Below, piece by piece: positions 1 to 9,029 of a stretch of 64,000 nt of DNA. The notes under the pieces are model-generated. The model was not told the DNA's origin, did not search any database, and worked only from the letters and a program-made list of their open reading frames with translations. The DNA comes from Pedobacter sp. PLR (GTDB taxonomy: Bacteria > Bacteroidota > Bacteroidia > Sphingobacteriales > Sphingobacteriaceae). The position numbers and the translations under genes were made by a program. The stretch covers positions 496,001 to 560,000 of the forward strand of contig NZ_JAPIVQ010000002.1 of assembly GCF_026239675.1 (NCBI RefSeq), read 5' to 3'. Every line of letters begins with the position of its first letter. Within the stretch, counting starts at the first letter, position 1.

Positions 1-277
1 TCTGTTTATTCAGGTAATTGGCAAATAAAACCGAAGTATATTTTTTCCCTTTCTCATCCATCAGAATAACCGTGTCGAGGTTACTCACCTGCTTCAAAAT
101 CAGTTCGGCTTCCTTACTCTTCTGTTGTGCTTCCGTGAGGTTCTTAGTGTTTTTTACATCGGGAATCACGACCAGGTTGAAGCCGATATAATGTTTCAAT
201 CTTTTAAGATATTTATCAATCCCCTCAATCAGGTATTTGTCTTCGGTTTTTCCTACAACCAGTAATGTAATTTTCAT
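1..277 (-). CDS. rlmH: RlmH, 23S rRNA pseudouridine-1915 N3-methyltransferase (3' part outside window)
   Basis: Partial gene: only the N-terminal ~92 residues are inside the window. The translation begins MKITLLVVGKTEDKYLIEG and continues through VILMDEKGKKYTSVLFANYL, which is the typical opening and the (L)DE-x-G-K-x-x-(T/S)S segment of the SPOUT-class methyltransferase RlmH (YbeA family, ~155 residues). RlmH methylates pseudouridine 1915 in helix 69 of 23S rRNA on assembled ribosomes. The start is the ATG read at 277-275 on the minus strand. It is divergent from the MutS-like gene, with ~130 bases between the two starts. The catalytic C-terminal knot cannot be checked. Confidence 0.9.
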   Translation of the reverse strand, partial: MKITLLVVGKTEDKYLIEGIDKYLKRLKHYIGFNLVVIPDVKNTKNLTEAQQKSKEAELILKQVSNLDTVILMDEKGKKYTSVLFANYLNKQ

Positions 278-407
278 TCGTTTAACCTTGTTTTATCTTC
301 ATGAAAGCCATACAGTTGCCATCGCATTTCGATTTGTTCTGCTCTTGCCTTCCTTAGTGTATGGTACTAATCCCTATATTTATCCAATAAGAGAACATCC
401 AAAGATA

Positions 408-2222
408 ATGGTAAAAACAAAAGATAGTATTTTAAAGGACTACCAAAATAACATTGCGGCTCAGGAAATACAGATTTCCGGCCTTAAAAAGAAACTCAAC
501 AACATCTCTTTTTCAAGATTAGGCTTGTTTATCGTAGAGATTCTGATCATTGCAGCGATCATCAATATAGGATTTATTCCGGTGTTAAGCGGCTTATTAG
601 TGGTTCCGTTAATATTGTTTCTGGTACTGGTAAAGAAACAAAGTGCAGTTCAGACAGAATTAACTTATGCCGGACAGCTCTTATGGGTCTATCAGAATGA
701 GGCGAACCAGATGCTAACCGGAAAGAACGGTTACGATAACGGCGAGCATTACCAGGACGAACAACACCCTTATGCCTCAGACCTGGATATTTATGGAGCA
801 GGCTCATTATACGCTTTCACTAACCGCTGTAAAACAGAAAAAGGACTGAACCTGCTCGCTGAGAATCTAGGTAAACCAAATGATAAAGCAACCATTTTGG
901 CGCGTCAGGAAGCAATTAAAGAGCTGAGTATCCATATTGATCAGACCTTCCATTTCAGAGCCGAACTTCAAAACCATCAACCAGATCAGCTGCGGGTAAT
1001 TGAAAAAAAACTCATACACAGTTTGCCGGAACAATTGGGCTTTACCAATAACCCATTGTTAAAAGCTTATGTAAAAATAGTCCCTTATCTATCGATGGCG
1101 CTGTTGACAACGGCTATTGTTGTTGGCGGAGCGATGTGGCAAACCTTTGCTTTATATGCCGTTTTCCATGCCGGACTTACCTTCTGGAACTTAAAAAGCA
1201 TCAACCAGGTTTATTATGGTTTTACCGGTGGTGCGAGTCTGCTGACCTCCTTCTCCGGAACCATCAAATGGACGGAAGAAGTGAAATGGAACAGTTCCTA
1301 CATTAAAAATCTATTTACAGAACAAGCAGACGGTCTGCCGGTAAGTGGACAGATTAAACAACTGGCGAAAATTATTCAGGCCTTTGATGCACGTTTAAAT
1401 GTGCTCCTGGGCACTTTGCTAAACCTATTCTTTTTATGGGACCTGAAATGTTGCATGTACCTGAGCAAATGGCATAACCAATATTCAATTCCTGTGCTTA
1501 AAGGATTAACACGAATTAGTGAATTTGAAGAACTAATTTCGTGCGCTACCTTAGCCTATAATCAGCCCGACTGGACTTATCCTGAGTTAGCAAATAGTTT
1601 TCATTTAGAAGCTGTTGCACTTGGTCATCCGCTGATCCCTCAAAGCACGCGCGTGTTAAACGATTTTCAGTTAAACCAACATCCTACAGTAGATATCGTA
1701 ACAGGCTCTAATATGGCCGGAAAAAGCACCTTCCTCAGGACTGTGGGTATCAATATGGTGCTTGCTTTTGCCGGAGCACCAGTATGCGCGGATAAAATGT
1801 CTGTTTCTATTTTCAAGCTGCTTTCTTACATGCGTATAAAAGACTCATTAAACGACCAGACCTCTACCTTTAAAGCAGAGCTGAACCGCTTAAAAATGAT
1901 TCTTGATGCCATCAGTACTTCTTCAAATTCTCTCGTATTGATTGATGAAATGCTAAGAGGAACAAATAGCCGCGACAAATACCTCGGCTCTAAAGTTTTT
2001 ATTGAAAAATTAATCGAACAACAAACACCTGCCTTATTTGCTACCCACGATTTACAACTGTCGGAAATGATAGCTGATTATCCGGAGAAAGTTAGAAATT
2101 ATCATTTTGACATCCAGATCAATGAAGGCGAAATGAACTTCGATTATAAATTAAAACATGGCCCCTGCACTACCTTCAACGCGGCTTTACTTTTAAAGCA
2201 GATAGGCTTAACGTTAAATTAA
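408..2222 (+). CDS. Membrane-anchored MutS-like ATPase
   Basis: 604 residues. The C-terminal half is a MutS-type ABC ATPase (MutS domain V): Walker A GSNMAGKSTFLRT at residues 433-445, a Walker B region LVLIDEMLRGTN near 510-520 and the switch histidine FATHD near 545. The mismatch-recognition and connector domains of canonical MutS are missing. Instead there are hydrophobic segments near residues 35-70 (two closely spaced helices) and near 225-260, so the protein is probably in the inner membrane with its ATPase in the cytoplasm. The start is the ATG at 408; the frame is open upstream to a TTG at 237, but that extension has no family likeness and runs over the rlmH 5' end. Such MutS-family proteins are frequent in Bacteroidota and have no established role; involvement in mismatch repair should not be assumed. 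Confidence 0.85.
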   Translation: MVKTKDSILKDYQNNIAAQEIQISGLKKKLNNISFSRLGLFIVEILIIAAIINIGFIPVLSGLLVVPLILFLVLVKKQSAVQTELTYAGQLLWVYQNEANQMLTGKNGYDNGEHYQDEQHPYASDLDIYGAGSLYAFTNRCKTEKGLNLLAENLGKPNDKATILARQEAIKELSIHIDQTFHFRAELQNHQPDQLRVIEKKLIHSLPEQLGFTNNPLLKAYVKIVPYLSMALLTTAIVVGGAMWQTFALYAVFHAGLTFWNLKSINQVYYGFTGGASLLTSFSGTIKWTEEVKWNSSYIKNLFTEQADGLPVSGQIKQLAKIIQAFDARLNVLLGTLLNLFFLWDLKCCMYLSKWHNQYSIPVLKGLTRISEFEELISCATLAYNQPDWTYPELANSFHLEAVALGHPLIPQSTRVLNDFQLNQHPTVDIVTGSNMAGKSTFLRTVGINMVLAFAGAPVCADKMSVSIFKLLSYMRIKDSLNDQTSTFKAELNRLKMILDAISTSSNSLVLIDEMLRGTNSRDKYLGSKVFIEKLIEQQTPALFATHDLQLSEMIADYPEKVRNYHFDIQINEGEMNFDYKLKHGPCTTFNAALLLKQIGLTLN

Positions 2223-2250
2223 CAGCTTATCACCATATTAGCCTTTATTA

Positions 2251-2355
2251 AAATAAGGATTTCAATCGAAACTGTAATTTCTGAGGAAACCAGCACATCC
2301 GGTAACGCTGAAAAATCAATTGAAATCCTTATTTAAACCCTAGTTTCAATTGAAA
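2251..2355. promoter_or_regulatory. Three iterated palindromes upstream of the GH1 gene (candidate operator)
   Basis: Three copies of a 12-bp motif: TTTCAATCGAAA at 2260-2271, AATCAATTGAAA at 2314-2325 and the perfect palindrome TTTCAATTGAAA at 2344-2355, 26 bases before the GH1 start codon. The first two also lie in a 16-bp perfect inverted repeat (2251-2266 with 2319-2334) that could form a hairpin. Three copies of one palindrome in a short leader suggest operator sites for a dimeric regulator; a terminator for the upstream MutS-like gene is less likely because no T-tract follows the hairpin. The regulator is not identified. Confidence 0.5.
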
Positions 2356-2381
2356 TACGGAGTACCTCTTAAAGGAAAACT

Positions 2382-3719
2382 ATGATTAAAGCATCAGATT
2401 TTGGAACAGATTTTTCATGGGGAGTAGCAACCGCTGCGGCTCAGATAGAAGGCGCAGCAGACGCATACGGTAAAGGACCTTCCATTTGGGACACCTTTTC
2501 CCTTCGCTCAGGAAAGATCAAAAAAGGACATACCCCAGCCATTGCCTGTGATTTTTACCATCAGTATAAAGCGGACATTGCCCTGATTAAACTACTCGGC
2601 TTCTCTGTGTTCCGCTTTTCTATCTCCTGGCCAAGGATTTTACCCTACGGGGAAGGCCTGGTCAATGAAGAAGGCATCCGTTTCTACCATGACGTGATTG
2701 ATGAATGCCTGAGACAGGGAATTACACCTTACATCACCTTATACCACTGGGACCTGCCCGAAGCACTGGAAGTGGAGGGGGGCTGGGCCGCCTTCGGTAT
2801 CAACAGTGCCTTTAATGCCTTTGTCTCTATCTGCGCCAAAACTTACGGAGATAAAGTGAAAAACTGGATTGTACTTAACGAACCTTTTGGATTTACCTCC
2901 TTAGGTTATATGCTGGGCATCCATGCGCCGGGGAAAACCGGACTTACAAACTTCTTCTCTGCGGTTCACCATGCAGCCATTGCACAAGCTGATGGCGGAA
3001 GGATATTAAGGGCAGAAGTGAATAAGGCAAATATAGGAACCAGCTTTTCCTGCTGTGAGGTCATTCCCTATACTCAAAGTGAGTCCGATTTGCTGGCCGC
3101 TCAACGCGTAGACTGCCTGATGAACCGTCTGTTTATTGAACCTACCCTGGGTATGGGCTATCCCGGCACCGACTGGGAGGTTATGGAAAAATTCTCCATT
3201 CAGCACTCCACCTGGCGACATACCGAACGCCTCAGTTTCGACTTTGACTTTGTCGGAATCCAGAACTATTTCCCCCTAACTGTTAAATACAATGCCTTTA
3301 TTCCGGTGATACAAGCCTGGGAAGTGAAAGCGAAAAGCCGTAAAGTGCCTTATACGGCGATGGGCTGGGAGGTTAATGGAAACGGGCTTTACAATGTGCT
3401 CAAACAGTTTGCCGCCTACCCTAAGATCAAAAACCTCATGATCACCGAAAATGGAGCCGCTTTTGCGGATAAGATCGTAGATGGAGCAATCCACGATCAG
3501 GAACGTATTGCTTATTTTCAGGAATACCTGGGCGCTTTACTGAAAGCAAAAAATGAAGGATTAAACATTACCGGATATATGGCATGGACGCTGCTTGATA
3601 ACTTCGAGTGGGCAGAAGGTTATAACGCAAGGTTTGGCCTCGTTCATAACGACTTTAAAACACAAGCCAGAACGATAAAAGACTCGGGCTATTGGTGGCA
3701 GCAGTTCCTGTCTTGTTAA
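2382..3719 (+). CDS. GH1 family beta-glucosidase
   Basis: 445 residues, the usual length of a single-domain glycoside hydrolase family 1 enzyme (TIM barrel). Visible signatures: N-terminal FSWGVATAAAQIEGA, the segment YHWDLPEAL, the acid/base glutamate in VLNEPFGF (E167) and the nucleophile in MITENGAAF (E356). C-terminal WTLLDNFEWAEGY carries the aglycone-site Glu-Trp pair. Retaining mechanism on beta-linked glucosides or galactosides is known for the family; exact substrate cannot be read from the sequence. There is no signal peptide, so it is probably cytoplasmic and acts on imported disaccharides. The three palindromes just upstream suggest dedicated transcriptional control. The next gene follows after 28 bases and may be co-transcribed. 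Confidence 0.93.
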   Translation: MIKASDFGTDFSWGVATAAAQIEGAADAYGKGPSIWDTFSLRSGKIKKGHTPAIACDFYHQYKADIALIKLLGFSVFRFSISWPRILPYGEGLVNEEGIRFYHDVIDECLRQGITPYITLYHWDLPEALEVEGGWAAFGINSAFNAFVSICAKTYGDKVKNWIVLNEPFGFTSLGYMLGIHAPGKTGLTNFFSAVHHAAIAQADGGRILRAEVNKANIGTSFSCCEVIPYTQSESDLLAAQRVDCLMNRLFIEPTLGMGYPGTDWEVMEKFSIQHSTWRHTERLSFDFDFVGIQNYFPLTVKYNAFIPVIQAWEVKAKSRKVPYTAMGWEVNGNGLYNVLKQFAAYPKIKNLMITENGAAFADKIVDGAIHDQERIAYFQEYLGALLKAKNEGLNITGYMAWTLLDNFEWAEGYNARFGLVHNDFKTQARTIKDSGYWWQQFLSC

Positions 3720-3747
3720 ACTCCGCAATTTTCCTTATCTTATTTTC

Positions 3748-4200
3748 ATGGATAAGATTATTGTGTTTGAGACTTTTTATAATCCCATTAAAGCCAATAT
3801 TGTAAAGTCAAGATTGTTAGATAGTGGCTTGCAGTGTTTCTTGTCAGACGAGCATACAATAGGTATGAACCCACTCTATACGCAAGCCTTAGGAGGAATC
3901 AAATTACATGTTTTTGAAAGAGATCTGGAGCAAGCAACAGCTATTCTTCAAGAGGAAGGATTTGCTCCAGGTTTTGTCATGAGTTCTGATGGGGGAGAAG
4001 AAGAAGTTCCGGTCGAAGAAACGGCAATTGTGGAGAAGGTATGTCCGAATTGTGGATCAACACATGTAGGTTATGTTCAGTCCACAAAAAAGCGCTTCGG
4101 AATCCTGACCATGGTGATTTCCTTTCTGCTGGCCGTCTATCCCTTTCATGTCAATAAGACCTGGCATTGCTTCGATTGTGAACATGAATTCGAAGAATAA
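3748..4200 (+). CDS. DUF2007 domain protein with C-terminal zinc ribbon and one membrane helix
   Basis: 150 residues. Residues 1-75 match the pattern of DUF2007 (MDKIIVFETFYNPIKANIVKSRLLDSGLQCFLSDE...), a small domain described as a putative signal-transducing module resembling PII ferredoxin-like folds. A zinc ribbon is split around a hydrophobic segment: C99-x2-C102 (CPNC), a helix at ~117-133, then C141-x2-C144 (CFDC). Function is unknown. It sits 28 bases after the GH1 gene on the same strand and ends before a bidirectional terminator. Confidence 0.75.
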   Translation: MDKIIVFETFYNPIKANIVKSRLLDSGLQCFLSDEHTIGMNPLYTQALGGIKLHVFERDLEQATAILQEEGFAPGFVMSSDGGEEEVPVEETAIVEKVCPNCGSTHVGYVQSTKKRFGILTMVISFLLAVYPFHVNKTWHCFDCEHEFEE

Positions 4201-4217
4201 CAAACCATAAAATAGAT

Positions 4218-4259
4218 AAAAAAAAAGGGCTGATCATTTGAAATGACCAGCCCCTTTTA
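4218..4259. terminator. Bidirectional intrinsic terminator
   Basis: The hairpin GGGCTGATCATTT / AAATGACCAGCCC is flanked by A9 on the left and TTTT on the right, so it can end both the rightward DUF2007 transcript and the leftward acnA transcript. It lies exactly between the two convergent stop codons. Confidence 0.85.
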
Positions 4260-4276
4260 TATTAAGCTTTAAAAAA

Positions 4277-6556
4277 CTACAAAGCGTTTTTCGCTGCTGC
4301 TTCCTTACGGATGATGTTTAACGCACCACCTGCTTTGAACCATTCAATCTGTTGAGCATTGTAGCTATGGTTAACCACGATCTCTTCTTGAGTACCATCG
4401 ATATGGTTTAATACCAGTGTCAATGGTACATCAGGACTGAAAGTTGTCAAGCCAATGATGTCAATGGTATCATCTTCCTGAATTTTATCATAATCTTCTT
4501 TGTTTGCGAACGTCAAACCAAGCATACCTTGTTTTTTAAGGTTGGTCTCATGGATACGGGCAAAAGATTTCACCAATACCGCGCGAACACCTAAGTGACG
4601 AGGTTCCATTGCCGCGTGCTCACGACTAGATCCTTCACCATAGTTTTCATCACCAACTACAATAGTACCGATACCTGCTGCTTTATAAGCACGTTGAGTT
4701 GCCGGAACAGGACCATATTCGCCTGTCAGTTCATTCTTAACGTTATCAGTTTTTTCGTTGAAATAGTTAACCGCACCGATCAACATATTGTTCGAAATGT
4801 TATCCAGGTGACCACGGAATTTCAACCATGGACCAGCCATAGAGATATGATCCGTTGTACACTTACCTTTTGCTTTGATCAGTAATTTCAAACCTTTAAG
4901 GTCTGTACCTTCCCATGCTTTGAATGGATCAAGCAATTGCAACCTGTGAGAAACCGGAGAAACCAATACCTCTACACCGCTACCATCGGCAGCTGGCTCC
5001 TGGTAACCTGCATCATCCACGTCAAAACCTCTTGGAGGCAATTCAAATCCTGATGGTGGATCAAGTTTTACCTGCTCACCATTTGCATTTGTTAAGGTAT
5101 CTGTTAATGGGTTAAAGCTCAAATCACCAGCGATAGCCAATGCAGTCACCAGTTCCGGAGAACCTACAAAAGCAAAAGTGTTCGGGTTACCATCTGCACG
5201 TTTCGCAAAGTTTCTGTTGAAAGAGTGAACGATTGTGTTTTTCTCTTGTTTCTCAGCACCAACTCTGTCCCACATACCAATACATGGACCACAAGCATTC
5301 GTAAAGACTTTAGCACCGATTTTCTCGAATACGTCTAAGAAACCATCACGTTGAATCGTGAAACGAATCTGCTCAGAACCTGGATTGATACAGTATTCTG
5401 ATTTTGCCGTTAAGCCTTTTTCAGCAACCTGCTTCGCGATACTAACTGCACGTGAAATATCTTCGTAAGAAGAGTTCGTACAAGAACCGATCAAACCAAC
5501 ATCAATTTTCATTGGCCATCCGTTTGCAGCAGCTACTTCTTTCATTTTAGAAATTGGCGTAGCCAGATCCGGAGTGAAAGGGCCGTTCAAATAAGGCTCA
5601 AGTTCTGATAAGTTGATCTCAATGATCTGGTCAAAATATTTTTCCGGTTCTGCATAAACTTCTGCATCACCTGTTAAATGTTCTTTAATTGCATTTGCTG
5701 CATCAGCAACATCTGCTCTGTTTGTCGCACGTAAATAACGCTCCATGCTCTCATCGTAACCGAATGTAGAGGTAGTTGCGCCAATTTCAGCACCCATATT
5801 ACAGATGGTTCCTTTACCAGTACAGCTCATGCTGTTGGCACCTTCACCAAAATATTCTACAATTGCACCAGTACCACCTTTTACAGTAAGGATACCTGCA
5901 ACTTTAAGGATTACATCTTTCGCAGAAACCCATCCACTTAATTTACCGGTTAATTTAATACCGATTAATTTAGGAAATTTAAGCTCCCATGGTAAGCCTG
6001 CCATTACATCACATGCATCAGCACCACCTACACCAATCGCCACCATACCCAAACCACCTGCATTTACAGTGTGTGAGTCAGTACCGATCATCATACCACC
6101 AGGGAAAGCATAGTTTTCTAATACAACCTGGTGAATAATACCTGCACCTGGTTTCCAGAAGCCAATACCATATTTATTTGATACAGAAGCAAGGAAGTCA
6201 AAAACCTCTTTACTCTCCGTGTTTGCCGCTGGTAAATCTACCTCAGCACCATGTTTTGCAGTAATTAAGTGATCGCAATGAACTGTTGAAGGAACAGCTA
6301 CTCTTGGTCTTCCCGCTTGCATAAACTGCAATAAAGCCATCTGTGCAGTAGCATCTTGCATGGCCACACGGTCAGGAGCAAAATCTACATAATCAGTACC
6401 TCTTACGTAAGAAGTATTTGTATTACCATCCCAAAGGTGGGTGTAAAGAATTTTTTCTGAAAGTGTTAAAGGTCTGCCTACTAATTTACGGGCCGCCTCT
6501 ACACGGGGGCCAAAGTTTGCATACACCTTTTTGATCATTTCTATATCAAAAGCCAT
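4277..6556 (-). CDS. acnA: Aconitate hydratase
   Basis: 759 residues, the size of the mitochondrial-type aconitase common in Bacteroidota rather than the ~890-residue cytosolic AcnA. It interconverts citrate and isocitrate in the TCA cycle through a [4Fe-4S] cluster. The three cluster ligands are visible: Cys359 in [10 protein letters not shown] and Cys422/Cys425 in [10 protein letters not shown]. The swivelling domain 4 is present ([22 protein letters not shown]). The start ATG gives [15 protein letters not shown], the family's normal opening. It is monocistronic as far as can be seen; the upstream gap to the deacetylase gene is 274 bases. Gene symbol is by homology class only. Confidence 0.95.
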   Translation of the reverse strand: MAFDIEMIKKVYANFGPRVEAARKLVGRPLTLSEKILYTHLWDGNTNTSYVRGTDYVDFAPDRVAMQDATAQMALLQFMQAGRPRVAVPSTVHCDHLITAKHGAEVDLPAANTESKEVFDFLASVSNKYGIGFWKPGAGIIHQVVLENYAFPGGMMIGTDSHTVNAGGLGMVAIGVGGADACDVMAGLPWELKFPKLIGIKLTGKLSGWVSAKDVILKVAGILTVKGGTGAIVEYFGEGANSMSCTGKGTICNMGAEIGATTSTFGYDESMERYLRATNRADVADAANAIKEHLTGDAEVYAEPEKYFDQIIEINLSELEPYLNGPFTPDLATPISKMKEVAAANGWPMKIDVGLIGSCTNSSYEDISRAVSIAKQVAEKGLTAKSEYCINPGSEQIRFTIQRDGFLDVFEKIGAKVFTNACGPCIGMWDRVGAEKQEKNTIVHSFNRNFAKRADGNPNTFAFVGSPELVTALAIAGDLSFNPLTDTLTNANGEQVKLDPPSGFELPPRGFDVDDAGYQEPAADGSGVEVLVSPVSHRLQLLDPFKAWEGTDLKGLKLLIKAKGKCTTDHISMAGPWLKFRGHLDNISNNMLIGAVNYFNEKTDNVKNELTGEYGPVPATQRAYKAAGIGTIVVGDENYGEGSSREHAAMEPRHLGVRAVLVKSFARIHETNLKKQGMLGLTFANKEDYDKIQEDDTIDIIGLTTFSPDVPLTLVLNHIDGTQEEIVVNHSYNAQQIEWFKAGGALNIIRKEAAAKNAL

Positions 6557-6830
6557 TGATAATATGTGTTAAAAGGGTAAGTATTTTTATTATTTGTAGC
6601 GAATTTACGAAAAAAAACAGGTGCAGGCCATCATCTGATGATCATTATATTATTTATACATATTCTAAATAATGATCGTAACGCGGAGCTCCCGCGATAT
6701 TGGTCATTTACGAACAACGCTGTTCAAAAACGAACACCACAAAAACACAAAGCCTTGATAAGTTGCAGATAAACAGGGAAATATTCCGGATTTTATTCCT
6801 GGCCTGTACTTGGCTTAAAGCCTTGTGAAA
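6557..6830. other. Intergenic region upstream of acnA with two inverted repeats
   Basis: 274 bases without a gene. It holds a 9-bp inverted repeat, GATCATTAT (6640-6648) and ATAATGATC (6669-6677), with a 20-base spacer, and a short GC-rich hairpin near 6682-6695. The repeat lies 84-121 bases before the acnA start codon and could be an operator. A clear TAnnTTTG promoter for acnA was not found; GTAAATTCG near 6600 is one mismatch away. Confidence 0.35.
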
Positions 6831-7448
6831 TTATAAAGTGGCAAACTGATAGCCCTGTTCGCTGAAATATTGCAAGGCACGGGGCAAAGTATATTGTAAC
6901 CGGTCGAAAGCCTTCAGGCTATCGTGAAAAACAATAATGGCGCCATTACGGGTATGTTTGATCACATTCCTGTAACACTTTTCGGGAGCAAGCTGTACGT
7001 CGAAATCGCCGCTCAGGACATCCCACATGATGATCTCAAGCTGAGGGAACTCCGCCCGAAGGCTCGCGATCTGTGACTTTTTAATCCTGCCGTAAGGCGG
7101 GCGAAACAAATTGGTATTGGTAAGTTTCTGGCATTGACGGAAATTTTCCAGGTAAGTCTTGTCATCCGTTTTCCAACCCTTTAAGTGGTTAAAGGTATGG
7201 TTGCCGATCGTATGACCATCCGCTTTCAGCTGATCAAAGATCGCAGGGTGCTTTTGGATATTATCACCAATGCAAAAAAAGGTGGCTTTCGCATTAAAGC
7301 TTTTTAAAGTTTTTAGTACGAAGTCTGTAACATCCGGTATAGGTCCGTCGTCAAAGGTTAAATAAATAACACTTTGAGCTCGGGTTTTGTGCCAAACCAG
7401 AGATGGGTAATACCATTTCAATAATAACGGAGATTTAACCAGATACAT
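6831..7448 (-). CDS. Polysaccharide deacetylase family protein (NodB homology domain)
   Basis: 205 residues. It carries the carbohydrate esterase family 4 motifs in order: TFDDGP (metal-binding D33-D34), HTIGNHTFNH (the H-x3-H metal ligands) and RPPYGR. The family removes N- or O-acetyl groups from chitin-like, peptidoglycan or capsular sugars; the substrate is not known here. The N-terminus has no clear signal peptide, only a weakly hydrophobic stretch. The start is the ATG at 7448; the longer frame begins with a TTG two codons upstream that is embedded in the promoter element TACATTTG, so 7448 is preferred and the mRNA may be leaderless. Confidence 0.85.
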   Translation of the reverse strand: MYLVKSPLLLKWYYPSLVWHKTRAQSVIYLTFDDGPIPDVTDFVLKTLKSFNAKATFFCIGDNIQKHPAIFDQLKADGHTIGNHTFNHLKGWKTDDKTYLENFRQCQKLTNTNLFRPPYGRIKKSQIASLRAEFPQLEIIMWDVLSGDFDVQLAPEKCYRNVIKHTRNGAIIVFHDSLKAFDRLQYTLPRALQYFSEQGYQFATL

Positions 7449-7451
7449 GCC

Positions 7452-7459
7452 CAAATGTA
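7452..7459 (-). promoter_or_regulatory. -7 box TACATTTG of the polysaccharide deacetylase gene
   Basis: On the minus strand TACATTTG matches the Bacteroidota -7 consensus TAnnTTTG exactly. Its last G is three bases before the ATG at 7448, which predicts transcription starting at or within a base or two of the start codon. The -33 element is weak (TTTC at 7484-7481). Confidence 0.5.
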
Positions 7460-7533
7460 GTAAAATACTTTGCTGTACCTGAAAATTTACAAAATCAGTT
7501 AGTTGTTTATATTATTATTGTGAAATTAAAATT

Positions 7534-8985
7534 ATGAGAAAGTTTACCACTTTTAATGCGTTACCCAAGCTCAGCTTAGTTTTGTCATTAGCATTGATTA
7601 CAGGTTTTGTGCAAAACTCCGACGCGCAGGAAGTGATCACCATTCAGGAAGCGATAGAAAAGACCCTGACCAACAATCTTCAGGTAAAGCAATCTAAATA
7701 CAGTGAGAGCTTATCTGACGAGAACCTAAAGCAATCTAAAAATGCGCTACTGCCTACCTTAAATGGAAATGGTAGTTACAATATCAACTTCGGACGTAGT
7801 GTGGATCCATCCACCAACTCCTTTAACAGCTCCCAGTTCTCTTCACTAAATGCCGGTTTATCCGCAGGAGTGAATGTTTTTCAGGGCTTTCAGAAGATCA
7901 ATCAGATCAAGCAAAACAAACTATTGTTAAGTGCTGATCAGACCAATACCGAGAAAATCAAAAATGATCTGGTCTTGCAAGTCGTGACAAGTTATCTGCA
8001 GATTCTTTACAACAAGGACCTTTTAAAGGCTGCAAAAGAGCAACAAACCGTAGCTAAAAAACAGCTGGACAGAGAACAGCAATTATTAGATGTAGGGAAT
8101 AAAACCCTTGCAGATCTTTCCCAGGCGAAATCTCAATTGGCTACCGCTGATTTGACGGTAACAAATGCCGTAAATGCACTGAGCATTTCTTACTTAACCC
8201 TGGCGCAATTAATGGATGTTCCTTCTGCAACACAATATGAAGTACAGGCCCCATTGTCTAATCTTACCTTACCTGCTGCTGCAAATGGCAATGCCGAGGA
8301 AATCTATGATTCTTCCATGAAGCTTTTCCCGGATATCAAACTTGCGGGTTTACGTGCCGATGCTGCAAAAAGAAGTATTGAAATCGCTAAAGGAAACTAT
8401 TATCCGACCTTATCTTTTGGCGCTGGATTAAGCACCAACTATTCAAGTGGCAGAGAGCAATTTGTACGTCAGGAATTGACTGGAACCATGCCAATTGGGG
8501 TAGTTGAAGGTTCTGGTGCGATCGTAAATGCACCTGTGTTTAGAAATATTACTGAAAAATATCATTTTAAAGATCAATTCCGTGATAACTTTGGTCAATA
8601 TGTAGGTCTTTCTCTTCAGATTCCAATCTTTAATGGCTTCCAGGCAAGATCAACTGTAAGAAAAGCTAAAATTACCCACTTGCAAAGTCTGGCTGATGAG
8701 CAACTGGCAAAAAACAACCTGAATAAAGTGATTTATCAGGCAGTTGCTGATTTAAAAGCAGCAGAAGGCCGTTTAAGTGCAACTACAAATACCTTTGAGG
8801 CACAAAAAGATGCCTTCCATGTAATTGAACAACGTTATGCGGTTGGATTGGTGAACTCTTTAGATTTCAGCACTTCTCAGTCTAATATGAATAAAGCAGA
8901 GATCGACATGATCCAGGCGAAATACGATTTAATATTCAGAGCCAAAGTAATAGATTACTACCTTGGTAAACAGATCGTTTTCTAG
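7534..8985 (+). CDS. TolC family outer-membrane efflux protein
   Basis: 483 residues with a signal peptide (MRKFTTFNALPKLSLVLSLA..., cleavage near SDAQE at ~31). Two outer-membrane efflux protein repeats follow, with the characteristic long alpha-hairpins (QSKYSESLSDENLKQSKNA and the NTFEAQKDAFHVIEQRYAVG segment). TolC trimers form a tunnel through the outer membrane for ABC or RND pumps. The HlyD-type adaptor starts 44 bases downstream on the same strand, so the two are an operon, but no inner-membrane pump follows. Confidence 0.92.
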   Translation: MRKFTTFNALPKLSLVLSLALITGFVQNSDAQEVITIQEAIEKTLTNNLQVKQSKYSESLSDENLKQSKNALLPTLNGNGSYNINFGRSVDPSTNSFNSSQFSSLNAGLSAGVNVFQGFQKINQIKQNKLLLSADQTNTEKIKNDLVLQVVTSYLQILYNKDLLKAAKEQQTVAKKQLDREQQLLDVGNKTLADLSQAKSQLATADLTVTNAVNALSISYLTLAQLMDVPSATQYEVQAPLSNLTLPAAANGNAEEIYDSSMKLFPDIKLAGLRADAAKRSIEIAKGNYYPTLSFGAGLSTNYSSGREQFVRQELTGTMPIGVVEGSGAIVNAPVFRNITEKYHFKDQFRDNFGQYVGLSLQIPIFNGFQARSTVRKAKITHLQSLADEQLAKNNLNKVIYQAVADLKAAEGRLSATTNTFEAQKDAFHVIEQRYAVGLVNSLDFSTSQSNMNKAEIDMIQAKYDLIFRAKVIDYYLGKQIVF

Positions 8986-9029
8986 ACCATCACAAGACCC
9001 GATTGATATAAATATATAAACAAAAACAA

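Noticed and set aside
237..407. Upstream extension of the MutS-like frame
   Set aside because: It starts with TTG, runs over the rlmH 5' end and has no family likeness; the ATG at 408 gives a normal N-terminus.
4595..6113. Three plus-strand frames inside acnA
   Set aside because: They are antisense to strongly conserved aconitase sequence, lack starts with leaders and match no family.
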